In this document: in pieces, positions 1 to 6,156 of the stretch
How positions within the stretch are numbered: position 1 is the first letter of the stretch
Layout of the letters: each line of letters opens with the position of its first letter
NCBI GenBank assembly: GCA_964555645.1
Contig: CAZKTA010000034.1
Location: 1-15,894, forward strand
DNA length: 15,894 nucleotides
From: DTLC01 sp964555645
Lineage (GTDB): Bacteria > Verrucomicrobiota > Verrucomicrobiia > Limisphaerales > DTLC01
Direction of reading: 5' to 3'
The notes under the pieces: model-generated
Seen by the model: only the letters and a program-made list of their open reading frames with translations
What the model was told of the DNA's origin: nothing
Database searches by the model: none
Made by a program: the position numbers and the translations under genes

Positions 1-1264
1 AATCCCAGGACGTGCGGGACGACCGGTCGCTCAAATTGGCCGTGCTCTCACCCGAGCACACCCGCCAGGCCGGGGCCACTCAAAAGCTTGTGGAGGACTT
101 ACTCAACAAATGCGGTCTGACTTTCCGCGTGTATCAAAACACGCTGCTGGTCCTGGCGGCGGATGCGACCGAATCTGCTGGGCTGCGCGTCCAAGTCAAA
201 CGGTATCTGGCCCTGCGCGCCATTTCCGACGACAAGGCGTTGATGCGGCGATTGACTGATGAGAACAAAAAGTTGCTCGACAGCAAGGTCAAGGACAGCG
301 AGGGCGGGATAGCTTTCCGTATTGTCAGTTGCTACCGGCACCTGGCCAAAGCCGGAGAGCAAGGCGTGAAATGGTTCCATTTGGGTCTACCGACGGTCGG
401 CCAGAAAGCATCGTTGTCGCAGCGTGTCCGCGAGTATCTGCGGGCCGGGGACATTCTGCTGGACAAGATCCCGCCCCAACGCTGCTGGACAAAACGCTGC
501 GGGCCGATGAGAAGGAGGAGCCCGTCGAGGAAATCGTCGAGGCGTTCTTGAAATACCCCAACTTACCGTCGGTCGAGGGCGCGCACGTAGTCTGGGATGC
601 CATTGTTCAAGGAGTAAGTGGCGGCCTATTCGGCCTGCGCAGTGGCAACCGCGTTTATTTCAAAGAACCTGTGCCCGCTCAAAAACTTGAATACGGGGCG
701 GTCCTGGTCCGTGAGCCGGCCGTGCTGCAAACGCCGAGCCCGTCGCCAACCATTATGCCCGGGCGCGTCGCTGCCGATGAGATACTCAGTGTCTTGGGGG
801 CAGCATCGGAGGCTGCTGCAAAAGATCTCTACCGCAATCTGTGGATCCAGCGCTCGAAAGATTTCAAAGACGAGGCCGAGTTTCGTGTAGCTTTTGATGC
901 GGCAATCAAAGACGGTATTGAGCGCAAGTTATTCGTTTGCGATGTGCCTGCGGCGGCTGAAAAGCTGGATTGGGCTGAGCTTCTTGAAGGCGCAAAGATC
1001 AAAAGGCGAACTACTGCAGCTCAACCGTCAACTGTGCAAACCTACACATTGCAGGTACAGGTGCCGTGGGACAAACTCTCCGATTTCGTGCGCGGGGTCG
1101 TTAAACCACTGCGCGATGACAGTGCAGAGCTGACTGTGGAGGTTCATCTCCAAGCGCGCTCTGTTCCGGGTGGGTTCAAGAAAACCACCCTCGAGCAGAA
1201 AGTCCGTGAGACACTCAATCAAATCGGTGCAAAGGTCATCACCGAACACCAGGGACCAGCCTAA
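1..1264 (+). pseudogene. C-terminal part of a DUF499-like ATPase, frameshifted
   Basis: The gene enters from the left edge, so its start and any ATPase core lie outside the window. The first piece is read in frame 3 (from base 3, with 'RDDRSLKLAVLSPEH' near the edge, through 'VREYLRAGDILLDKI'). The same protein continues in frame 2 from about base 476 ('PTLLDKTLRADEKEEPVEE') to a TAA at 1262-1264. A one-base indel at about 468-480 (run atcccgcccca) separates the halves. The C-terminal tail 'LEQKVRETLNQIGAKV' and the segment 'EEIVEAFLKYPNLPSVEG' resemble the ends of DUF499/COG1483 proteins. These are AAA+ type predicted ATPases often found in defence loci beside DUF1156 DNA methylases; that link is from memory. 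About 420 residues remain of a family usually near 1000. It is a pseudogene unless the indel is a sequencing error. Family assignment is moderate; the frameshift itself is clear because both frames stay protein-like up to the junction. Confidence 0.6.
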
Positions 1265-1325
1265 GACAGCCACGATCGCAGTCCAAACCTCATCCGCAGG
1301 CCGAACGCGACCGGGAGAACCGCAA

Positions 1326-1727
1326 ATGAAAACCACCATCCTCGACGCCGCCGCGTTGCTGGCGATGTTCTTTGGTGAACCGGGCATGGCGTAGGTGCGC
1401 GATCTCTTTCACAAAGCCGCTGAGGCAGACAAACTCTTGCTCATCAGTGCGGTCAACTGGGCGGAAGTGCTTCATAAACTGGAAAGCAAACATGGCCACA
1501 AAGGTTTGGAAACTGCGCGCTGCTTCGATCGCACCATGCCGTAGGAAGTCGCGCCTGTTGATGGCGAGTTGGCCGAAGCTGCCGCGCATTTGAAGTTGGC
1601 GCACAATCTTGGTCTGGCCGACGCCTTTGCCGCCGCGCTGGCCAAAAGCAAAAGAGCCGAACTCGTCCCCGCCGACCCGGACTTGAAACCGCTGGAAAAG
1701 GAAATCAAAATCAACTGGCTGAAATGA
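1326..1727 (+). pseudogene. PIN-domain nuclease (VapC-like), interrupted by two TAG codons
   Basis: Reading from ATG 1326 gives a 133-codon frame ending at TGA 1725-1727, normal length for a PIN toxin, but with in-frame TAG codons at 1392-1394 and 1542-1544. Family signs are clear: the N-terminal 'ILDAAALLAMFFGEPG' (first acidic Asp), 'AVNWAEVLHKL' (second acidic residue), 'LGLADAFAAALAK' (third, Asp) and 'LVPADPDL' (fourth). All four metal-binding acids are kept, so the stops appear recent. VapC proteins are RNases normally neutralised by an antitoxin encoded just upstream. Here only 61 bases separate it from the DUF499-like gene and no antitoxin is visible, so it was either an orphan PIN protein or lost its partner. 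Both stops are TAG, but TAG also ends the intact metH and endonuclease V genes, so recoding is unlikely. Confidence 0.75.
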
Positions 1728-2306
1728 AAACGGTCTTTGCGTGAGACCAGACGATATCATCGGCTACCACGAAATCGTACACGCCGATAAAGCTACCGCG
1801 CACAAAGGTATGAATTACGACCTGGGCAAAGGGTGCTCAGTGTTTCTCATGTCAGTGCGCAAGGGAGCACCTTATGCCGATGCGATTGATGAGAAAACTG
1901 GGGGTCGCTAATCTACGAAGGGCATGACATCCCGCGAACCCGCGGCGGCCCAGATCCAAAAACGGTGGACCAACCAATGACTACCGCGAACGGCTCATGG
2001 ACCGAGAATGGCAAATTCGTTCGGGCTGCCACCGACTTCAAAACTGGTCTGCGCAAAACTCCTGAGTTGGTTAAGGTGTATGAGAAAATTGCTCGGTGCA
2101 TTTGGTGTTATAAAGGGTTCTTCGAGCTGATTGATGCGCAGATTGTTCACGACGGTAAAGGCAATGTGTTCAAGTTTTACTTGCGCCCAGTTGAAAAGAA
2201 ACCGTTTGGCAAATGCATTGAGCTACCGCACACGCGCCTGATTCCCGCGTATGTCAAAGTCGAGGTTTGGCAACGGGATGGCGGCAGGTGCGCCCTGTGC
2301 GGCGCT
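1724..2306 (+). pseudogene. HNH endonuclease with SRA/SAD-like N-terminal region, frameshifted and truncated
   Basis: The open piece from GTG 1741 reads 'RPDDIIGYHEIVHADKATAH' and 'CSVFLMSVRKGAPYADAID', then hits TAA at about 1910. The protein resumes at once in another frame ('LIYEGHDIPRTRGGPDPKT') and runs through 'KVYEKIARCIWCYKGFFELI' and 'HTRLIPAYVKVEVWQRDGGR' to 'CALCGA' at 2306. The pattern 'VKVEVWxRDGGRCxxCG' is the usual entry to an HNH domain, and the upstream part resembles the DNA-recognition (SRA/YDG-like) half of restriction-type HNH proteins. The His-Asn-His residues themselves are lost, because at about 2306 the sequence becomes the reverse strand of another gene. An original start at ATG 1724, overlapping the PIN stop as ATGA and followed by 'KTVFA', is possible if a further base was lost near 1740. 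HNH identity is well supported; the SRA-like reading is an inference. Confidence 0.62.
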
Positions 2307-2592
2307 CTTGGTCAATCAACGCGCGCAACACTGCGAAGACGGCCGGCACGCATTGCACTTCGTCCAGCACAAACGTGCGGGTGCCGGTGGTGAGACGGCT
2401 TTCGATCTGGAACTGCGGGTCGTCGGCAAACAACTGGTGCACGTTGGGCTGTTCCAGGTCCACATACGGCGCGGTGGGGAACGTGGTGCGGGCGAGCGCG
2501 GTCTTGTCCACCTGGCGCGGGCCTATGACGAGCACGGCCGGAAACTGGCGGGCGAAGCTGCGCGAGCGTGGGGCATGGAGGCGATTCCACAT
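2290..2592 (-). pseudogene. N-terminal fragment of AAA_14/DUF4143-type ATPase
   Basis: On the minus strand, ATG 2590-2592 opens about 100 residues: 'RSFARQFPAVLVIGPRQVDK' (strand and P-loop region), 'YVDLEQPNVHQLFADDP', 'TFVLDEVQCVPAVF' (Walker B plus following helix) and 'VLRALIDQERRTGR'. This order is the start of the AAA_14 ATPases that usually carry a C-terminal DUF4143 domain and total about 380-430 residues. The Walker A reads GPRQVDKT where the family has GPRQVGKT, so the conserved Gly before Lys is Asp. Similarity ends at about 2290, where the DNA becomes the HNH gene on the other strand. The frame stays open to 2254, but that tail has no family character. Clearly a remnant; the cellular role of the family is poorly known. 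Confidence 0.7.
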
Positions 2593-2737
2593 ACCCCGTA
2601 TTTTGGAAGCGGTGATTCCAAAATCAAGGCAAAACCTCGAGCCTGCGCCGACGGCCGCCGCCTGAGTTTCGACCAACCTCACATTGTTGTCTCGCGCCGG
2701 CTGGTGGGTGATTCGGATTTGGGAACACGAATTGCAA

Positions 2738-2800
2738 GGTAGGGACGCGCGGCCCGCGCGTCCGGATGGTGGGCGGACATCCCAGCGGGATATCCCTACC
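2738..2800. repeat. 63-bp REP-like palindromic element
   Basis: The element begins GGTAGGGA and ends TCCCTACC, a perfect 8-bp terminal inverted repeat. Inside are two hairpins: GGACGCGCGG/CCGCGCGTCC at about 2743-2763 and ATCCC-AGC-GGGAT at about 2779-2791. Its left half recurs in a diverged form at the right edge of the window (15840-15872). Structure and intergenic position fit a small non-autonomous REP/MITE-like repeat. Confidence 0.6.
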
Positions 2801-2846
2801 AGTTTTGCGCGGCTGATGCGGCGGGTTCAGAAGATTCTGAAACAGC

Positions 2847-2875
2847 CGCAAAAGAACGCAAAGATCGCAGAGACG
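2847..2875. repeat. Degenerate tandem repeat of CGCAAAGAA type
   Basis: Three imperfect units follow one another: CGCAAAAGAA, CGCAAAGAT and CGCAGAGACG. The strings are short and could have arisen by chance; no function is evident. Confidence 0.3.
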
Positions 2876-2959
2876 TGACTTTTTTCGCATGCGCTTCTCC
2901 CACAGCCCGAAGGCTTGAGAACAAACAGCGGAACGCCAAGGAGGGCTACAAGCACATTC

Positions 2960-2997
2960 AAAAACCGAAAAGCCGCCCCGGGCGGGCCGGAGCGGCT
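2960..2997 (-). terminator. Rho-independent terminator of ppdK
   Basis: Read on the minus strand, the stem is AGCCGC-T-CCGG, loop CCCGC, then CCGG-G-GCGGCT: 6 bp, one T:G wobble and 4 bp. It is followed directly by TTTCGGTTTTT. It lies about 65 bases past the ppdK stop codon and is the only strong intrinsic terminator in the window. Confidence 0.85.
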
Positions 2998-3017
2998 GTA
3001 ATTTCTCGGTGAGCACG

Positions 3018-3059
3018 CCGCGCCGCGGCGTCCGCGGACAGTCCGGCGGGCCGTCCCTG
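3018..3059. repeat. Cluster of GC-rich palindromes next to the ppdK stop
   Basis: Two perfect 10-bp palindromes abut: CGCCGCGGCG (3021-3030) and GTCCGCGGAC (3030-3039). GGAC-A-GTCC follows (3036-3044), then CGGCGGGCCGTCCCTG. The ending GTCCCT resembles the end of the 2738-2800 element, so this may be a decayed relative; it may equally be folded 3' UTR of ppdK. Confidence 0.4.
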
Positions 3060-3060
3060 T

Positions 3061-5838
3061 TTACTTCTTCTTCGCCGGTTTCTTGGCGCGTTTTTCTTCG
3101 ATGGCAGCTTGTGCAGCGGCTAACCGTGCAATTGGCACGCGGAACGGCGAGCAGCTTACATAGTTCATGCCCACGCGATGGCAGAATTTGACGCTCGCCG
3201 CGTCGCCACCATGCTCGCCGCAGATGCCCACCTTTAGCTCAGGCCGCGTCTTGCGTCCGCGCTCGATGGCGAACCGGATCAGCTCGCCTACGCCGTCCTG
3301 GTCAATTGTCTGGAACGGATCGTCAACCAGGATTTTGTTGTTCAGGTAGTCGGGCAGGAAACTGCCGATGTCGTCGCGGCTGAACCCGAATGTCATCTGG
3401 GTCAGGTCGTTTGTGCCGAAGCTGAAGAACTCGGCTACCTCGGCCATTTTTTCAGCGCGCAGCGCTGCCCGCGGTATTTCGATCATCGTGCCGAATGAGC
3501 ACGGTAGTTTTTTGAGACCGAACTTGGCTTTGACATCGGCCAACACTTTGTCAAAGATAACACGCTGGTGGATCAGCTCGTTGGCTGCGCATGTGACCGG
3601 GATCATGATTTCCGGCTCGGCTTTTTTGCCTGCTTTGATCAGCTCGGCGGCTGCCTCGAGGATTGCGCGGATCTGCATTTCGGTGACCTCGGGATAAGTG
3701 ATGCCAAGCCGCACGCCGCGGTGGCCGAGCATCGGGTTGGTTTCGTGCAATGCATCGCCGCGTTTGCGTACTTCGGCGACGTCAACACCAAGTGCACGTG
3801 CAAGTTCCTGTAGTTTTTCTTCGCTCTTGGGGACGAACTCGTGCAGGGGCGGGTCGAGCAGCCGGATGGTGACCGGCCGGCCAGCCATGACTTCGAGCGT
3901 AGCTTTGACATCTTTCTTGACGAACGGGAACAGTTCGTCGAGTGCCTTGCGGCGTTCGGCCTCGGTCTTTGACATGATCATCTTGCGGAGCAGGAACAGC
4001 GGTTGGTCGCTGCCTTCGCCGTAGAACATGTGCTCGGTGCGGAACAGGCCGATGCCTTCTGCGCCGAACTTGATCGCTTGTGCGGCGTCTTTGGGTGTGT
4101 CGGCATTCGTGCGGACTTTGAGCACGCGGACCTTGTCAACCAGCTTCATTAGCTCGGTGTAGTGCTTGTTGTGCTCAAGGTCAACGTCAACCAACGGCAG
4201 TTTACCTAGGTACACCAAACCTTTTGTGCCGTTGAGGCTGATCCAGTCGCCTTCTTTGACCACGTCGCCTTTCTTGGTGCGGAACGATTTATTGTCGTCT
4301 GCAATTTCGATGTCGCCACAGCCGACGACGCAGCATTTACCCCAGCCGCGCGCTACCAGCGCAGCGTGGCTTGTCATGCCGCCTTTGCTGGTGAGAATGG
4401 CTTGGGCTTTGTGCATGCCGTCAACGTCTTCGGGCGAAGTTTCCTCACGAACGAGGATGACCTTCTCGCCGCGAGCCGCCCAGTCCACGGCGTCTTTGGC
4501 GGTGAAGACAGCGCGCCCGATCGCGCCGCCTGGTCCGGCAGGCAAACCTTTTGCGATGGGGTGGGTAGCCTGCTCAGCCTTCGGATCGAGCATGGGCAAC
4601 AACAGCTCCACAAGTTGTGCAGGTGCAACACGCATAATGGCAGTCTCAGCATCAATGAGGCCTTCTTTATACATTTCGACTGCTATGCGAACCGCCGCCG
4701 TGCCGTTGCGTTTGCCGACGCGGCATTGGAGCATGTAAAGCTTGCCTTTCTCGATCGTGAACTCGATGTCCTGCATGTCTTTGTAGTGCTTCTCAAGTCG
4801 CCGGCGGTAGGTGTCCAACTCTTTGTAAAGATTAGGCATGAGTTTTTCGAGCGTGGGCAGGTGCCGGCTTTGGTCATTGGCAGAGGCAGCGTTAATTGGC
4901 GCAGGCGTGCGGATGCCGGCCACGACGTCTTCGCCCTGGGCATTGACGAGGTATTCACCGTAGAAAACGTTTTCGCCTGTGGCAGGATTCCGCGTGAACG
5001 CCACGCCAGTTGCACTGTCGTCGCCCATGTTGCCAAAGACCATTGCCTGGACGTTAACTGCTGTGCCCCAGTCATCTGGGATTTTTTCGATGCGGCGGTA
5101 CTCGACGGCGCGTTTGCCCATCCAACTGGCAAACACTGCGCCTATGCCACCCCAAAGCTGTTCCATCGGGTCGTCCGGAAACGGTTTGCCGAGGTGGTCT
5201 TTGACCATCTGCTTGAATTCAACAACCAATTTCTTGAGGTCCTCGACTGTCAACTCAGTGTCGGACTTGTATCCTTTTGTGTGTTTCAGTTCTTCGAGGC
5301 GTTCGTCGAGCAGTTTGCGGATGCCTTTGCCGTTGGCAGGTGGTAAACCGCCGGCTTTCTCCATCACAACATCCGAATACATCATGATGAGCCGACGGTA
5401 CGCGTCGTAAGCAAACCGTTCGTTGCCACCGCTCTGGGCGATCAGCGCGCCGATGGTTTTCTCCGTCAGCCCAATGTTCAACACCGTTTCCATCATGCCC
5501 GGCATTGAACGTCGTGCACCTGACCGGACAGATACAAGCAGCGGGTTTTGCGGGTCGCCAAACTTGCGGCCCATGAGTTTCTCGACTCGCGCAAGGGCAG
5601 CGTCGACTTGCGGTTTAAGCTCCTTTGGATAGGTACGGTTGTGTTTGTAAAAGTAAGTGCATACCTCAGTTGTAATGGTGAAACCAGGTGGCACTGGCAA
5701 GCGCAGCTCAGGATGCCCAGCCATCTCGGCCAGGTTCGCGCCTTTGCCACCGAGCAGTTCTTTCATTGACTCGTTACCATCGGCTTTACCGCCACCAAAG
5801 AAATAAACGTACTTTTTTGTTTTGGTTCGTTCGGACAT
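3061..5838 (-). CDS. ppdK: Pyruvate, phosphate dikinase
   Basis: This enzyme interconverts pyruvate + ATP + Pi and phosphoenolpyruvate + AMP + PPi in the cytoplasm, linking glycolysis and gluconeogenesis. The protein has 925 residues; bacterial forms are usually about 870-900. Order: N-terminal ATP-grasp/nucleotide-binding region (about 1-380, with 'LLGGKGANLAEMAG' and 'VSVRSGARRSMPGMMETVLN'), swivelling phosphohistidine domain with 'GGMTSHAALVARG' (catalytic His491, regulatory-type Thr489), then the PEP/pyruvate TIM barrel (about 560-905) with 'FSFGTNDLTQMTFGFSRDD' and catalytic Cys873 in 'GICGEHGGD'. All key residues are present. The C-terminus has an added basic tail, 'EEKRAKKPAKKK'. The ATG at 5836-5838 gives the normal family N-terminus ('YVYFFGGGKADG') but has no clear Shine-Dalgarno; the leader is A/T-rich. 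The gene is transcribed alone, divergent from metH, and ends at a strong terminator. No PPDK regulatory kinase/phosphatase gene is in the window. Confidence 0.97.
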   Translation of the reverse strand: MSERTKTKKYVYFFGGGKADGNESMKELLGGKGANLAEMAGHPELRLPVPPGFTITTEVCTYFYKHNRTYPKELKPQVDAALARVEKLMGRKFGDPQNPLLVSVRSGARRSMPGMMETVLNIGLTEKTIGALIAQSGGNERFAYDAYRRLIMMYSDVVMEKAGGLPPANGKGIRKLLDERLEELKHTKGYKSDTELTVEDLKKLVVEFKQMVKDHLGKPFPDDPMEQLWGGIGAVFASWMGKRAVEYRRIEKIPDDWGTAVNVQAMVFGNMGDDSATGVAFTRNPATGENVFYGEYLVNAQGEDVVAGIRTPAPINAASANDQSRHLPTLEKLMPNLYKELDTYRRRLEKHYKDMQDIEFTIEKGKLYMLQCRVGKRNGTAAVRIAVEMYKEGLIDAETAIMRVAPAQLVELLLPMLDPKAEQATHPIAKGLPAGPGGAIGRAVFTAKDAVDWAARGEKVILVREETSPEDVDGMHKAQAILTSKGGMTSHAALVARGWGKCCVVGCGDIEIADDNKSFRTKKGDVVKEGDWISLNGTKGLVYLGKLPLVDVDLEHNKHYTELMKLVDKVRVLKVRTNADTPKDAAQAIKFGAEGIGLFRTEHMFYGEGSDQPLFLLRKMIMSKTEAERRKALDELFPFVKKDVKATLEVMAGRPVTIRLLDPPLHEFVPKSEEKLQELARALGVDVAEVRKRGDALHETNPMLGHRGVRLGITYPEVTEMQIRAILEAAAELIKAGKKAEPEIMIPVTCAANELIHQRVIFDKVLADVKAKFGLKKLPCSFGTMIEIPRAALRAEKMAEVAEFFSFGTNDLTQMTFGFSRDDIGSFLPDYLNNKILVDDPFQTIDQDGVGELIRFAIERGRKTRPELKVGICGEHGGDAASVKFCHRVGMNYVSCSPFRVPIARLAAAQAAIEEKRAKKPAKKK

Positions 5839-5863
5839 AAGCTTCGCGTTTTAATTTTGTTTC

Positions 5864-5878
5864 TCGGGACCGTCCCGA
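5864..5878. promoter_or_regulatory. Perfect dyad in the ppdK leader
   Basis: TCGGGAC-C-GTCCCGA has 7-bp arms around one base, flanked by TTTC and GAAA that almost extend it. It lies between the proposed ppdK promoter and its ATG. It could be an operator or, in the mRNA, a hairpin in the 5' UTR. No regulator is identified. Confidence 0.4.
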
Positions 5879-5893
5879 AGAAAAGGACTGCAA

Positions 5894-5921
5894 AAACTAA
5901 CACCTAAACATAGCCTGTCAA
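5894..5921 (-). promoter_or_regulatory. Candidate sigma-70 promoter of ppdK
   Basis: On the minus strand a perfect TTGACA (-35, 5916-5921) is followed after 16 bases by TAGTTT (-10, 5894-5899). This would give a leader of about 50 bases before the ATG at 5838. The -35 is strong and the -10 weak. Confidence 0.45.
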
Positions 5922-5988
5922 TTACGATTTACGGCTAGTTGCGTGTAATTGGCTGGGCCTGGACCTTGGGCGGGCCGTGGCAAAAAAC

Positions 5989-6011
5989 CATCGTGCTAAC
6001 CCGGGTTAAGG
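5989..6011. repeat. Dispersed TTAACCCGGGTTAGCAC repeat, copy 1
   Basis: It contains the perfect 12-bp palindrome TAACCCGGGTTA (5997-6008). On the minus strand it reads CTTAACCCGGGTTAGCACG. Two further copies, diverged, lie at 10135-10152 and 15550-15571, all in intergenic DNA. Confidence 0.5.
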
Positions 6012-6033
6012 GAAAAATTGAGCGTGTAACGAC

Positions 6034-6053
6034 ATATCCGGATATCAAGATAT
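6034..6053. promoter_or_regulatory. Candidate operator of metH: overlapping ATATCnnGATAT palindromes
   Basis: ATATCCGGATATCAAGATAT is two palindromes that share four bases: ATATC-CG-GATAT (6034-6045) and ATATC-AA-GATAT (6042-6053). It lies 104 bases upstream of the metH start, next to or over either of two possible promoters (TTGAGC at 6018 with GATATC at 6041, or 6059-6086). The shape suits a winged-helix dimer of the ArsR type. An ArsR-family S-adenosylhomocysteine sensor (SahR) controls metH in some other bacteria, but linking it to this site is inference. Confidence 0.45.
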
Positions 6054-6058
6054 TTAGA

Positions 6059-6086
6059 TTGCAAACATAAAAAGTCCGATTAGTTT
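6059..6086 (+). promoter_or_regulatory. Candidate promoter of metH
   Basis: TTGCAA (6059-6064), a 16-base spacer, then TAGTTT (6081-6086). The -10 and spacer are the same as in the candidate ppdK promoter. It starts 5 bases after the ATATC/GATAT operator candidate. A single window cannot prove it. Confidence 0.35.
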
Positions 6087-6156
6087 TTCTGTGGCGATCG
6101 CAACCGTGTTGAGGGGCAAACAGCGGTAGCGTGGTTTTGGCCAAGCAAAAATCACA

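Larger units (their letters stand above)
2593..3060. other. Non-coding stretch between the pseudogene cluster and ppdK
   Basis: No open frame here looks like a protein. The stretch holds a 63-bp REP-like palindromic element (2738-2800), a degenerate tandem repeat (2847-2875), the ppdK terminator (2960-2997) and a cluster of GC-rich palindromes (3018-3059). The remaining bases show nothing recognisable. Confidence 0.7.

Noticed and set aside
329..1264. A 311-residue gene starting at 329
   Set aside because: Its first 45 or so residues are out-of-frame reading of the DUF499-like protein; only the part from about 476 is protein-like, so this is one frameshifted gene.
1326..1727. TAG read as an amino acid (recoded genetic code)
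   Set aside because: metH and nfi, both intact, end with TAG at the expected C-terminus, so TAG is a working stop.
4366..5346. 326-codon open frame on the plus strand inside ppdK
   Set aside because: It lies wholly opposite the conserved ppdK reading frame, has no recognisable motif and is a by-product of codon bias in the true gene.
5839..6156. Cobalamin or SAM riboswitch upstream of metH
   Set aside because: I looked for a B12-box-like conserved core and a SAM-I type multi-helix core and saw neither; palindromes suggest protein operators instead.
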